Below are positions 1-8,248 of a stretch of DNA of 64,000 nt, one piece after another. Numbering within the stretch: the first letter of the stretch is position 1; every line of letters starts with the position of its first letter. The stretch comes from CBFHSF01 sp965658445 (GTDB lineage Bacteria > Bacteroidota > Bacteroidia > Flavobacteriales > Schleiferiaceae): the NCBI GenBank assembly GCA_965658445.1, contig CBFHSF010000012.1, positions 24,378 through 88,377 of the forward strand, written 5' to 3'. Below the pieces are notes generated by a model that worked only from the letters and a program-made list of their open reading frames with translations, did not search any database and had not been told where the DNA came from. Made by a program: the position numbers and the translations under genes.

Positions 1-67
1 ATACGCCGTCTACATCAAAGACAAAAGTCTTGACGTGATTGAGTAGTTCTTTATAATTTCTCTTCAT
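1..67 (-). CDS. kdsC: KdsC-like HAD phosphatase (partial, N-terminus only)
   Basis: The first 22 codons of a minus-strand gene are visible; the rest lies outside the window. They read MKRNYKELL, then FVFDVDGV, which is HAD-superfamily motif I with the nucleophile Asp (FDVDG). In Bacteroidota a KDO-8-phosphate phosphatase (KdsC) sits directly after a DUF2520 Rossmann gene, as here. It would dephosphorylate 3-deoxy-D-manno-octulosonate-8-phosphate for lipopolysaccharide core synthesis in the cytoplasm. The ATG at 67-65 overlaps the end of the upstream DUF2520 gene by 17 nt, so the two are probably translationally coupled. Family assignment rests on motif I plus gene order only; another small HAD phosphatase is possible. 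Confidence 0.7.
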   Translation of the reverse strand, partial: MKRNYKELLNHVKTFVFDVDGV

Positions 68-866
68 CTGAATTCGAATTTTGAGAAGTGTTTTTTTTCG
101 TGATGCTCTTTGAAATCTCAGGGTAGAGTTTTGCCAAAGCGGAATTGGGGTCCTCGGATTCCAGAAGTTTTTGGTGTTCTTCAATTACGTTTTGGTCTCC
201 TCTTTTAGCGGGTCCTGTTTGTGCTTCTTCCGGAGAGGTTCGCAGGGCTTTTTCAACCGTTTCCTTTATGAGTGCAGAATACAGCTCAAAGGGAACGCCG
301 TGTGCTTCAGAAGATTCTTTGGCAAGTGCGAATAGGTGATTGGTGAAATTGTTGACTACCACAGCATTGAGGTGTAGCCACTTCTTTTGTTCTGGATCCA
401 ATCGATAGGTTTTGTTTCCGAGGAGCTTGGCCAATTGGGTAATCTCTTCCACCTCCATGGGAGATTTCCCATCTACGAGAATGGGAATGTTTTCAAAATC
501 TAAAGGCACCTCCGCACTAAAGGTCTGAAGGGGATAGAAAATTCCCACGCGCTCTCTGTCTCCAAAAACGCTCAAGTCCAAGGTTCCACTGGTGTGTACC
601 ACTAAACTTTGGCTTTTGGGCAGTTGACGGGCAACCCCTTGCACCGCATCATCAGGAATAGCGATAAAGGCAATATCTGCCGGTTTGATGCCTTGGAAGT
701 CGTTTATGGCTTCCGCCGAAAAGCGATGGGCCAATTTTTCGGCCACAGCCAAGTCCCGACTGTAAATTTGCTGAACCACAAACCCCGACTCATGCAATGC
801 CTTGGCGAGGTGAGTGGCCACATTACCGGCCCCTACAATGTTTACGGTATGTAGGGGAAAGCTCAT
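51..866 (-). CDS. Rossmann-like and DUF2520 domain protein
   Basis: A 271-aa protein with an N-terminal dinucleotide-binding motif GAGNVATHL (residues 12-20) and a C-terminal helical DUF2520 domain (about residues 130-255, with WLHLNAVVVNNFTNHL). It resembles pyrroline-5-carboxylate/ketopantoate reductase-type NAD(P) oxidoreductases; the substrate is not known. The start ATG at 866-864 overlaps the stop of the upstream ccmF-like gene by one base (TAATG) and its end overlaps kdsC by 17 nt, so it is an internal cistron of the cytochrome c maturation operon. The C-terminal tail (KSITKKNTSQNSNSDEEKL) is charged and probably disordered. Confidence 0.85.
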   Translation of the reverse strand: MSFPLHTVNIVGAGNVATHLAKALHESGFVVQQIYSRDLAVAEKLAHRFSAEAINDFQGIKPADIAFIAIPDDAVQGVARQLPKSQSLVVHTSGTLDLSVFGDRERVGIFYPLQTFSAEVPLDFENIPILVDGKSPMEVEEITQLAKLLGNKTYRLDPEQKKWLHLNAVVVNNFTNHLFALAKESSEAHGVPFELYSALIKETVEKALRTSPEEAQTGPAKRGDQNVIEEHQKLLESEDPNSALAKLYPEISKSITKKNTSQNSNSDEEKL

Positions 867-3283
867 TAGCTACTTTTCATTCTTACGTACATGGCTTGGA
901 GGGTACCAATGGCCATCAAGAAACAGCCTAGCCAGAGTAAATTGATAAAGGGAAATATCACGGCCTTAATAATGATGAGTTCGGGCTCTTCTTCGGTGTG
1001 TTCCCACGCCTTGATGACAATTCCTTTGGATTCATTGTCAACACCTTCAAATCTCAATTTGATACCGGCTTCCTTCATCTCAATGTCTTGATGACCAATT
1101 TCACCATTGATAAGAGAGAGAATGGGCATGGCTTCAAAAGATTGACCGTCCATGCGATATTGAGTAATCATTGCGGCGAGGGTCACATCCATAGACCCAG
1201 TAGAATCTACTTTTTGCGTACCTGCAATAGAATCCAAAACCAAGAAGGAATTGGCATAAATCACTGAATCGCCGGTATTCAATTTGATTTCTGACTCATT
1301 GATCCACTCTGCATTTCTCTCCTCATCAGGACGAAGGTCTGCATAGGTGACGTGGGTATAGATGTCATAGGTCAGGCGGTGTAGCGTAGAGGGCTCCGCG
1401 TTGTTACCCATTTGCTCATTGAGCAAAATACTGGGGTGAAGTGTGAATTCAGGTTCTATGGATTCACGATTGAAGAAGTCCAATTGGTAAAGGTTGTGGT
1501 TGCCCACTCTTTCTTCACCTACCCAAGTCACTTGGTAGTTGCCCATTTTTACCGTGTCATTGAGTTCAATGAGAAGGTTTTCATTGGCTGGGAATTCCTT
1601 GTGGATAAATACATCACTCTTAGAGATGGTCTGCTTTTTAAAGTTGGAAATCAAGGCTCCAACGATGATAAAACCAAAACCAATATGCGCAAGATTGGGG
1701 CCGAGTAATTTCCACTTCCCTTTGAAGATGGTCAACCAATAATCCAAGTTTCCGAAAACGGTAAAGTATCCTGTAAAGAGAAGGATGGTGTGAAGCAGTC
1801 CTCCTTTTTCATCCATGAATCCCAATCCCCAAACCGTAATAATGGTAAGGACAAGTGAGATGGTTACAGATCGCATAACCTTCATGAATACCTTCTTGGG
1901 CGTTTCTTTGTACCTCAAGAAATGTGCAAGCCCCATCAACAGAGTAATGGCAATGGCAAAGGGAACTTGTATTTGGTTGTAGTGGTCAATGAGGTCGTTG
2001 GGTGGAGCCAATGCTTTGTCCTTTAACGGAAAGGCACCTTCCGGACCAAATAAGGTGTTAAAGACAGGAATAGAGGTTGTTGAGGTAATTTGTAATGCCG
2101 AAACGAGCAATACCATTTGACCGATAAACATCCAAAATTCACGACTGGAGAGGGCGTCATCTTTTTTCTCTTTGGGGAAACTTCCCATTCTCCAGAAGAG
2201 TAGGGCAAAGGAACCTACGACGAAGAACAGGAGATAAATCAAGAGTTGTCCTGACAATCCCAAGTCTACAAAGGCGTGAACCGAAGAGTCTCCCAATACC
2301 CCAGAACGAGTCAAGAAGGTAGAGTAGAGTATGAGTAAGAAGGCGAGAAGGGTAAATACCATGGAGGCCATTAGCGCACCGCCTCTGTTTTTTTCTATCA
2401 ACAACAAGTGGGCTGCACCAACCATGACCAGCCAGGGAACAAGTGACGAGTTTTCTACGGGATCCCAAGCCCAAAATCCTCCAAAGCTCAGTGCCTCATA
2501 GGCCCAAGCTCCACCCATCAAAATACCTGTTCCCAAAATCATTACTGAGAAAAAGGCCCATGGAGTAGCGGGGCCAACCCAGCTTTTGAAATCCTTCTTA
2601 GCCAATGCAGCAACGGCAAAAGCAAAGGGAATTAGAGTAGATGCAAAACCCAAGAACAGCGTAGGTGGGTGAATGGTCATCCAGTAGTTCTGAAGCAGAG
2701 GGTTCAATCCGGAACCGTCCGCAAAAGCTGGAATCATGGAGAGGTAATCCTCCATTTGTGTCCAAGGCAACCCAATATTTTCGGGGAGCTCTCTGACCAA
2801 AACAAAAGGAGATTGTCCGATTTTGAAACTACCGATATATACTCCCAAAACCATGGTAGCCAAGAAGAATTGAACCAGAGAAACCACAATCATGGTGGAG
2901 GCTTCCCATTTCTTAGCGGTGTACATTAGGATTCCTCCCAATACCGCATGCCAGAAGAGCCAGAGAATAAAGCTTCCTTCTTGGCCTTCCCAGAAAGCTG
3001 AAAACAAATAGCGCGGAGGCAAGTCTAAGGAGGTGTGTTTCCAGACGTAATCAAATTCAAAATAATGGTTAGCCATTATAAAGAATAAGGTCCCTACGAT
3101 AGAAAAGACGGCAGCTATATGTACGCCGAATACCTTTTTAGCAAAGGATTTCCATTCTGTTTGCGAAGGGTTTTTCTCACTCTTCCAATATGCGTAAGCG
3201 GCCAAGAGAGCGGAAACAGCAGCGAGTACTACTGAAAATCTTCCCAAATATCCTGCCCAGAGGTGTTCTCCTATATAGTCCAT
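866..3283 (-). CDS. ccsA: Cytochrome c assembly protein CcmF/CcsA type
   Basis: An 805-aa polytopic inner-membrane protein. It carries the tryptophan-rich WWD heme-handling motif of cytochrome c synthases (GGFWAWDPVENSS, about residues 268-280), and the conserved IHPPTLFLGF segment near residue 205. N-terminal membrane helices are followed by a large periplasmic domain (about 560-770) and a final helix. In the family it receives heme from holo-CcmE and attaches it to CXXCH motifs of apocytochrome c in the periplasm. It is the last cytochrome gene of the minus-strand ccmB-C-D-E-F operon, 31 nt after ccmE. The fused length (CcmF core plus C-terminal soluble domain) is usual for Bacteroidota, where annotators call it CcsA. 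Confidence 0.92.
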   Translation of the reverse strand: MDYIGEHLWAGYLGRFSVVLAAVSALLAAYAYWKSEKNPSQTEWKSFAKKVFGVHIAAVFSIVGTLFFIMANHYFEFDYVWKHTSLDLPPRYLFSAFWEGQEGSFILWLFWHAVLGGILMYTAKKWEASTMIVVSLVQFFLATMVLGVYIGSFKIGQSPFVLVRELPENIGLPWTQMEDYLSMIPAFADGSGLNPLLQNYWMTIHPPTLFLGFASTLIPFAFAVAALAKKDFKSWVGPATPWAFFSVMILGTGILMGGAWAYEALSFGGFWAWDPVENSSLVPWLVMVGAAHLLLIEKNRGGALMASMVFTLLAFLLILYSTFLTRSGVLGDSSVHAFVDLGLSGQLLIYLLFFVVGSFALLFWRMGSFPKEKKDDALSSREFWMFIGQMVLLVSALQITSTTSIPVFNTLFGPEGAFPLKDKALAPPNDLIDHYNQIQVPFAIAITLLMGLAHFLRYKETPKKVFMKVMRSVTISLVLTIITVWGLGFMDEKGGLLHTILLFTGYFTVFGNLDYWLTIFKGKWKLLGPNLAHIGFGFIIVGALISNFKKQTISKSDVFIHKEFPANENLLIELNDTVKMGNYQVTWVGEERVGNHNLYQLDFFNRESIEPEFTLHPSILLNEQMGNNAEPSTLHRLTYDIYTHVTYADLRPDEERNAEWINESEIKLNTGDSVIYANSFLVLDSIAGTQKVDSTGSMDVTLAAMITQYRMDGQSFEAMPILSLINGEIGHQDIEMKEAGIKLRFEGVDNESKGIVIKAWEHTEEEPELIIIKAVIFPFINLLWLGCFLMAIGTLQAMYVRMKSS

Positions 3284-3314
3284 GTGTGATTTTTGATGCT
3301 GTAAGTTTTACCCC

Positions 3315-3716
3315 TTATTCTGTGTAGGAATTCTCGTTTCCTGCAACTTGGTTCTGCTCATTGTACTTAGACGGACACTTCATTAAAATCTCAGTAGCAA
3401 TGAATACACTGTCTTTGGAAAGACCCTTCATGGTGATTTCTTCTGAGCGCTCAAAGTCTGTTGGCTTGGGCTGGTTGTACAAAACTTTCTTTTTGCCTCC
3501 GTCTTTGTCAATGGCTGTAAAGGCGAAAGTTGTGGTGTGAGGATCAAAGTCCATGTCGGCTTCCTTGTCTAGATATCCAACTACCGTGAAAGTTTGGCCT
3601 GGATTTTCATCGGCCAATTTAAAGTTGGCATAGGTGCTTGCGTCTGCATAGGTCCACATGATGGCTCCAATCAGTACGGCAGCAAATACGATGAGGACGA
3701 TGTGTGTATTTTTCAT
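3315..3716 (-). CDS. ccmE: Cytochrome c maturation heme chaperone CcmE (Cys type)
   Basis: A 133-aa protein with one N-terminal membrane anchor (about residues 5-24) and a periplasmic OB-fold domain (VVGYLDKEADMDF onward). It binds heme covalently and carries it from CcmC to CcmF. The classical heme-binding motif HxxxY is replaced by C114-P-S-K-Y118 (MKCPSKY), so the ligand residue would be cysteine, as described for CXXXY-type CcmE of Desulfovibrio and archaea. The gene lies 71 nt after the ccmD-like gene and 31 nt before ccmF in the same operon. The length is typical. Confidence 0.9.
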   Translation of the reverse strand: MKNTHIVLIVFAAVLIGAIMWTYADASTYANFKLADENPGQTFTVVGYLDKEADMDFDPHTTTFAFTAIDKDGGKKKVLYNQPKPTDFERSEEITMKGLSKDSVFIATEILMKCPSKYNEQNQVAGNENSYTE

Positions 3717-3787
3717 TTTTGTGGTCTTGTGTTCTGCTTTCTTCGGAATAATTGCTTCCGAGGATGCGTAGCGAATGGGTTGACTTA

Positions 3788-4021
3788 CTAATTGTTTTGC
3801 TCTTCCTCTAGCTTTTTGACTTTTCGGTCTATGGAAATTAGGTAAACTACCATGCCCAAGAAAATGATTAAGGCAACAGCTACTACCACATAGATTTTTC
3901 CTTCTGATCGAAAGGTGTCTGCCATTTCTACTTCAGGTCTCTGTGCCTGAGCAGAAAGCGTTATAAAAAATGCCGCCAAAGAGGCAATCGCTTTGCGGAA
4001 TGTATTATTTGATGGAATCAT
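3788..4021 (-). CDS. ccmD: CcmD-like small membrane protein
   Basis: A 77-aa protein with a signal-peptide-like N-terminus (AFFITLSAQAQ), then a single transmembrane helix (IYVVVAVALIIFLGMVVYLI) and a charged C-terminus rich in Lys and Glu. This is the Bacteroidota CcmD-family layout; in the Ccm system CcmD stabilises the CcmABC complex and helps release holo-CcmE. Its first 17 nt overlap the end of ccmC, indicating coupled translation. The cleavable-looking N-terminus makes it longer than proteobacterial CcmD. The name rests on position and topology more than on sequence. Confidence 0.75.
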   Translation of the reverse strand: MIPSNNTFRKAIASLAAFFITLSAQAQRPEVEMADTFRSEGKIYVVVAVALIIFLGMVVYLISIDRKVKKLEEEQNN

Positions 4022-4691
4022 AGATTTCGTCTTGTTTGCTTTTGTTTCGGTCTTGAATGACCTTAAGTCTAATTTTTACACGGCTTACCCAAACTCCCAT
4101 CATGATCCAACCCACTACGGCTGGGTAGAATACCATTCTTAGGTTGGAGTCCATGTCGTAGTTGTTAAAGCCGGGGTTCCCTCCATTACCTGGATGCAGA
4201 CTGTCCGTAAGTCTCGGCAAAATTCCGATAAAGACAATCATTAGGACGAAGGCGAAAATGTTGTAAACGGCAGAGATACGGGCCTTTTTTTCAGGATCTT
4301 CAATACTTCCCCTCAAAATAAAATACGCCGTGTAGATGATCATCGTAATGGCGGTTCCGTTGAGCTTGGGGTCATCTGTCCACGGTGCTCCCCAAGTGAA
4401 ATTTGCCCAAACCATTCCGGTAAGAAGACCTAGAGTGGCGAAGACCATTCCGGTTTCTGCGTATTGGACGGCGTTGAGGTCATATTTCCGGGTATTCTTT
4501 GAGAGGTACAACAAGCTTCCATGCAAGGAGGCAATCATCATTCCCAACATTGCAAACCACATGACTACGTGGAAATACAAGTTTCTGATGGTTTCATTGA
4601 GTATGGGCAATCTGGGAACTTCTCCCAAAAATCCCCAAACGATGCTGTAACTAATGAGCAGTACGGAGGCTATTTTCCACCAATTCTTCAT
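4005..4691 (-). CDS. ccmC: Heme exporter CcmC
   Basis: A six-helix membrane protein of the WWD heme-handling family, 228 aa when started at ATG 4691. A longer reading from TTG at 4712 adds seven residues and is less likely. It shows the IRNLYFHVVMW segment that carries a heme-ligand His, and the tryptophan-rich loop NFTWGAPWTDDPKLNG (about residues 97-112). CcmC presents periplasmic heme to CcmE. It is followed by the overlapping ccmD-like gene and preceded, 170 nt upstream, by ccmB. No ccmA ATPase is present in the window, so the ABC part of the system must be encoded elsewhere or be missing. Confidence 0.9.
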   Translation of the reverse strand: MKNWWKIASVLLISYSIVWGFLGEVPRLPILNETIRNLYFHVVMWFAMLGMMIASLHGSLLYLSKNTRKYDLNAVQYAETGMVFATLGLLTGMVWANFTWGAPWTDDPKLNGTAITMIIYTAYFILRGSIEDPEKKARISAVYNIFAFVLMIVFIGILPRLTDSLHPGNGGNPGFNNYDMDSNLRMVFYPAVVGWIMMGVWVSRVKIRLKVIQDRNKSKQDEIYDSIK

Positions 4692-4861
4692 GCGTGCAAA
4701 AAAATGTTTCAACTAGCGAAAATCAGTTTACAATAACAACTTGCAAGGCTTGTAATTAATACTCTGAAATTCCCTAGTTTTTTCAATAACGTGGGAGGTC
4801 TTTGAGAGTTTTTAAAAAGTAGCGAAAAATATCGCAAAAGAGTCAAGTAAACAGGCGCTAA

Positions 4862-5521
4862 TTAATCCCGCCAAATGTAAGGAAATAATAGGAAAGACAG
4901 GGTGAAAACGACCAAGTTAAGCGCTAAAATTACACCCAACAATGCGAGGTTATCCCATAAACCCAAACCAAATATTGCCTGAATGGAAACTTCCACCAAT
5001 ATCAAAACCATGGGCAGAAGCAGGGGGAGACTCAAAATTGCCATCGTGGTGGCATTTGAATCTGCCTTTGAGGAGATGGCTGCCACTAGTGTTAATACCC
5101 CTGATAATCCCCAAGCTCCCAAGACCAATGCAATCAAAAATAAGCCATCGTTCTTGACGGGATTTCCCAGCAACATAGAAAACAAGCCATATGTGGTCAA
5201 TGCAATGGCGGAAGTTAGTATTCCGTTGTAAATGAGTTTGGAGAGAATAATGGATTGGGGAGCGAACAATTGGTGATAGTAGAAATACTTTCCTCCCGAT
5301 TCATGGGCAAAAGATCGCGAAGCAGTAGAAATGGCTCCGAACATGAGAATGATCCAGAAAAGTGCGTTCCAACTTCTGTGGTCCGTAATTTCACCAAAGA
5401 CAAGGTAGGCGACATAGGTGGTTGCCACCACGTAGAGAAGCACAGAAAAGAAAGAGTATTTCTGGCGCTTTTCTAAAGTCAGGTCCTTTAGGAGTAAGGC
5501 TTTGATTTCTGAAAAATTCAT
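4862..5521 (-). CDS. ccmB: Heme exporter CcmB
   Basis: A 219-aa integral membrane protein starting MNFSEIKALLLKDL and carrying about six hydrophobic helices. Length and N-terminal sequence fit CcmB, the ABC-type permease of cytochrome c maturation. I use ATG 5521 rather than the TTG at 5530 because a perfect -7 box (5528-5535) covers that TTG. The motif SRSFAHESGGKYFYY in the first cytoplasmic loop is typical of the family. It is the first gene of the minus-strand ccm operon. Its ATPase partner CcmA is not nearby. Confidence 0.88.
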   Translation of the reverse strand: MNFSEIKALLLKDLTLEKRQKYSFFSVLLYVVATTYVAYLVFGEITDHRSWNALFWIILMFGAISTASRSFAHESGGKYFYYHQLFAPQSIILSKLIYNGILTSAIALTTYGLFSMLLGNPVKNDGLFLIALVLGAWGLSGVLTLVAAISSKADSNATTMAILSLPLLLPMVLILVEVSIQAIFGLGLWDNLALLGVILALNLVVFTLSFLLFPYIWRD

Positions 5522-5527
5522 CGTGGT

Positions 5528-5535
5528 CAAAGGTA
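5528..5535 (-). promoter_or_regulatory. -7 promoter box of the ccm operon
   Basis: The minus strand reads TACCTTTG, a perfect match to the Bacteroidota -7 consensus TAnnTTTG. Only six bases separate it from the ccmB ATG (5521), so the transcript would start at or next to the start codon (leaderless). No clear -33 TTG element is seen at the usual spacing. Confidence 0.6.
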
Positions 5536-5648
5536 CAAAACCAATTTGCCCGGCCTGACTTTCAAAACATTTTAATCATCTTCGTGTTGAAATTGTCACA
5601 TGTAAACACATAACGTAAACGCTTTCAATCACTACAAAACCTCATCCC

Positions 5649-6275
5649 ATGTTTTCAAAAAATATCCTATTCAGTGTAAAATCCGTTTTTGCACTTGCTG
5701 TAGCGGCATCTCTTTTTGCATGTTCCCAATCGGCACCCAATTCCAATCAACAAACCGCTGGCATTTTGCCCAGCCCCCCAAAAGAAAAAGCCATGACAAC
5801 CATCTACGACTTTAAAGTAAAAGATATCGACGGAAATACCTTTGATTTCTCTAGCCTCAAGGGAAAGAGAATTCTCATTGTGAATACCGCCTCAGAATGT
5901 GGGTACACTCCTCAGTACAAGCAATTGCAAGAATTGTATGAAGAAAAAGGAGGAGACTCATTCACCATTATCGGATTTCCAGCCAACAACTTTGGCGGAC
6001 AAGAGCCCGGCTCGGAGGCCGAAATCAAAACTTTCTGTACAGCCAACTATGGCGTTACTTTCCCAATGATGAGCAAAGTAAGCGCCAAGGGAAAAGACAT
6101 GTCTCCCATCTATCAATGGTTGACTCAAAAAGATAAAAACGGGGTGTCAGACGCCAGTGTTCGCTGGAATTTCCACAAGTTCATCATCGATGAAAACGGT
6201 CACTGGGTTGCAGAGTACCCTTCTTCGGTATCTCCGTTGGACTCGAAAATTTTGGATTTTGCTTCAGGCAAATAA
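5649..6275 (+). CDS. Glutathione peroxidase family lipoprotein
   Basis: A 208-aa thiol peroxidase of the glutathione peroxidase fold. The catalytic tetrad is visible: Cys84 in NTASECGYTP, Gln118 in FPANNFGGQEPGS, and Trp173-Asn174 in RWNFHKF. The first 25 residues form a lipoprotein signal ending SLFAC, so the enzyme should be anchored in the periplasm or outer membrane; a cytoplasmic form from the internal Met49 (MTTIYDF, the usual family start) is conceivable. It reduces hydroperoxides, probably with thioredoxin-like donors. Cys replaces selenocysteine as usual in bacteria. It is convergent with the next gene, 6 nt apart. Confidence 0.92.
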   Translation: MFSKNILFSVKSVFALAVAASLFACSQSAPNSNQQTAGILPSPPKEKAMTTIYDFKVKDIDGNTFDFSSLKGKRILIVNTASECGYTPQYKQLQELYEEKGGDSFTIIGFPANNFGGQEPGSEAEIKTFCTANYGVTFPMMSKVSAKGKDMSPIYQWLTQKDKNGVSDASVRWNFHKFIIDENGHWVAEYPSSVSPLDSKILDFASGK

Positions 6276-6281
6276 GTCTGT

Positions 6282-6728
6282 CTAGATACTCTTGTAAAAA
6301 GCGATGATCTTGGGTTGCAAAGCTTCCAAAATTCGAAGCACGTAGCCCTCCTCGAAACAATTCACTAAGTAACCGTCATGGAATCGGTCAGCCCTCACCA
6401 TGACGGTTATTAGCTTGAGTAGAGTTTCGATGCTCACGGCATCAAAGTCAGTGTTTATATCATTCAGCATCTGACCGCCTTCTGGCCATCTGTGCCATTC
6501 AAAGTCCAAAATGACCTCGAGCTCATAGGCTCTGTCATTAAATTCTTTGACCACGGGATGGGGTTGGGTAAAGGGAAATATCCAAGTTCCATCCTCTGTT
6601 TTTTCTAGAAATTTGGTATCGCCAAAGATCTCGGTTTTTTTAATTTCTCTAATGAGTTCAAAAAAATCAAGCCATTGTTGAATTGGCTTTCCAATCCACG
6701 CATACTCATATGGTTCTGTTGTATTCAT
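6282..6728 (-). CDS. Uncharacterised protein resembling DUF6508
   Basis: A 148-aa soluble protein without signal peptide. The C-terminal half, MVRADRFHDGYLVNCFEEG, resembles the DUF6508 pattern 'R-E/D-R-F-x-D-G ... E-x-G-x-x-x-x-I-L-x-x-L'. The N-terminal part is rich in aromatic and acidic residues (YEYAWIGKPIQQWLDFFEL). No function is known for this family. It stands alone, convergent with the peroxidase gene and divergent from the gene at 6945. Family assignment is from memory of the motif and is only moderate. Confidence 0.6.
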   Translation of the reverse strand: MNTTEPYEYAWIGKPIQQWLDFFELIREIKKTEIFGDTKFLEKTEDGTWIFPFTQPHPVVKEFNDRAYELEVILDFEWHRWPEGGQMLNDINTDFDAVSIETLLKLITVMVRADRFHDGYLVNCFEEGYVLRILEALQPKIIAFYKSI

Positions 6729-6944
6729 GGCATTTTTATTTTCTAGAACAAAGATCTTTCACATCCCCATTTTTGGGTTTACTCTGGGTTGCATAAATAG
6801 AGACACTAACATAACTTTAACATCCCTATTTTATTGGGTTTATTACGCGAATAACGTTATAATTATTATTCTCCACAAACTGAAAATTCAAAACTTTCCG
6901 TACCTTATTGAACACCAACCCAATACCTTTCAATTATCCCTAAC

Positions 6945-7526
6945 ATGAAAAATTGGTTGTACACATCTTGTCTATTCATTTTCTTCTTTTGTCACGCAAA
7001 AGGACAAGGGGTTTCTACGGTTGATTTTGCGGTTAAAACAGATTTGGTATCACCGCTTTCTCACGGAGAGTTTATGATCTTTATGGAGGCGAGTTGGACC
7101 CAAAATTGGGGTCTCGAATTGGGGCTGGGAGGAACGGTTCAAAGGGGATTTTACTCGGATAGGATTGTTGGATTGCCGGCTTCCGATTTTTCTATTTCCC
7201 CGTCTTTTTCTGCTCAGTTAATGGTCAAGTACTATGCGAGTTCTTGGGATATTTGGGGAGGAAGACCCTTTGTTGGGCTTCAGATAAAGAACCGTCAGTA
7301 TCGCCTAACTTTTGATCCTCCGTTGGACGATGGAAGTTCTTCGGGCTACCTTTCACAGTGGACCCATTACGGAGTTCTCGGGTGGTCTTACTCTATTGAG
7401 GAGGTTTTAGTTATAGAAATCTTGGGCCAATTTGGCTTTCAAAATACCTATCGTAATTATACCCCCTCCTTTTCTTCCTCTCCTTGGGTCATCGATGGTG
7501 GAATTCGAATAGGATATTCCTTTTAG
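6945..7526 (+). CDS. Predicted outer-membrane beta-barrel protein
   Basis: A 193-aa protein with a Sec signal peptide (NWLYTSCLFIFFFCHAKGQG, cut near residue 21) followed by alternating amphipathic strands typical of a small beta-barrel (for example WGLELGLGGTVQRGFYSD and YSIEEVLVIEILGQFGFQ), ending with an aromatic residue (GIRIGYSF), as barrel proteins do. I do not recognise a named family. A weak -7-like TACCTTTC lies at 6924. It is monocistronic; the next gene starts about 100 nt downstream. Confidence 0.65.
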   Translation: MKNWLYTSCLFIFFFCHAKGQGVSTVDFAVKTDLVSPLSHGEFMIFMEASWTQNWGLELGLGGTVQRGFYSDRIVGLPASDFSISPSFSAQLMVKYYASSWDIWGGRPFVGLQIKNRQYRLTFDPPLDDGSSSGYLSQWTHYGVLGWSYSIEEVLVIEILGQFGFQNTYRNYTPSFSSSPWVIDGGIRIGYSF

Positions 7527-7627
7527 TCGTTTTCCTAGAAAAAAAATCCTCTTTCTGTTTCCTCAAAATACCTATCTTTAAGAAGGACTAGAGAAAAGTT
7601 AAGAATCACTCGAATCAATCACCTGCC

Positions 7628-8248
7628 ATGCGATTAAAAATTTACGCGGACAATCCGCAGGAAAAGTATATACAGCAAACCGTCTCTGCACTAGAAAGAG
7701 GAGAGGTAGTCATTCTTCCTACAGATACCATCTATTGTCTCGCTGCAGATATTAACAAAAACAAAGCCTTGGAGAACATGGCAAAACTCAAGGGGGTTTC
7801 TCTCAAAGAAGCCGATTTTTCGTTTTTGTTTTCTGATTTGAGTCATCTTTCGGATTACACCTTACAGTTTGACACTCATGTCTACAAAATTCTAAAAAGA
7901 GGAATTCCTGGTCCGTTTACCTTTATCCTCAATGCCAACAAAAAGGTTCCAAAAATCTTTGGACGCAGAAAGAATACCATAGGAATTCGCGTTCCCGATA
8001 ACAATATTGTAAAGACCATTATTGAAAGGCTAGGTCATCCTTTGGCAACTACTTCAATAAAGTCGGAGGATTCCATTTTGGAATACATAACCGATCCAGA
8101 ACTCATTGACGAAACCTATGGAGATAAAGTTGCATTGGTTATTGATGATGGATTTGGCGGAAACGAAGGTTCCTCTGTAGTTGATTTAACAGGAGGCGAT
8201 ATAGAAGTGATTCGAGAAGGGGCCGGAGAAATTTCAAAACTCTCCTAA
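7628..8248 (+). CDS. Sua5/YciO/YrdC-type threonylcarbamoyl-AMP synthase
   Basis: A 206-aa protein of the Sua5/YciO/YrdC family. Features: ERGEVVILPTDTIYCLAAD near residues 24-42, PGPFTFILNA, and IGIRVPDNN. The region around KLKGVSLKEADFSFLFSDLSHL matches the YciO branch rather than strict TsaC, where a KxR motif contacts substrate. The family makes threonylcarbamoyl-AMP for the t6A modification of ANN-decoding tRNAs; YciO members have weaker activity. It is translationally coupled to the following gene: its stop overlaps the next ATG by one base (TAATG at 8246-8250). A -7-like TATCTTTA lies at 7573. Confidence 0.88.
   Translation: MRLKIYADNPQEKYIQQTVSALERGEVVILPTDTIYCLAADINKNKALENMAKLKGVSLKEADFSFLFSDLSHLSDYTLQFDTHVYKILKRGIPGPFTFILNANKKVPKIFGRRKNTIGIRVPDNNIVKTIIERLGHPLATTSIKSEDSILEYITDPELIDETYGDKVALVIDDGFGGNEGSSVVDLTGGDIEVIREGAGEISKLS

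Noticed and set aside
5892..5910. Selenocysteine at the glutathione peroxidase active site
   Set aside because: The active-site codon is a normal Cys (TGT) and no in-frame TGA is present.
6727..6948. 73-codon plus-strand frame between the DUF6508-like and barrel genes
   Set aside because: No protein-like features, overlaps the start of both neighbours and the promoter region of the barrel gene.
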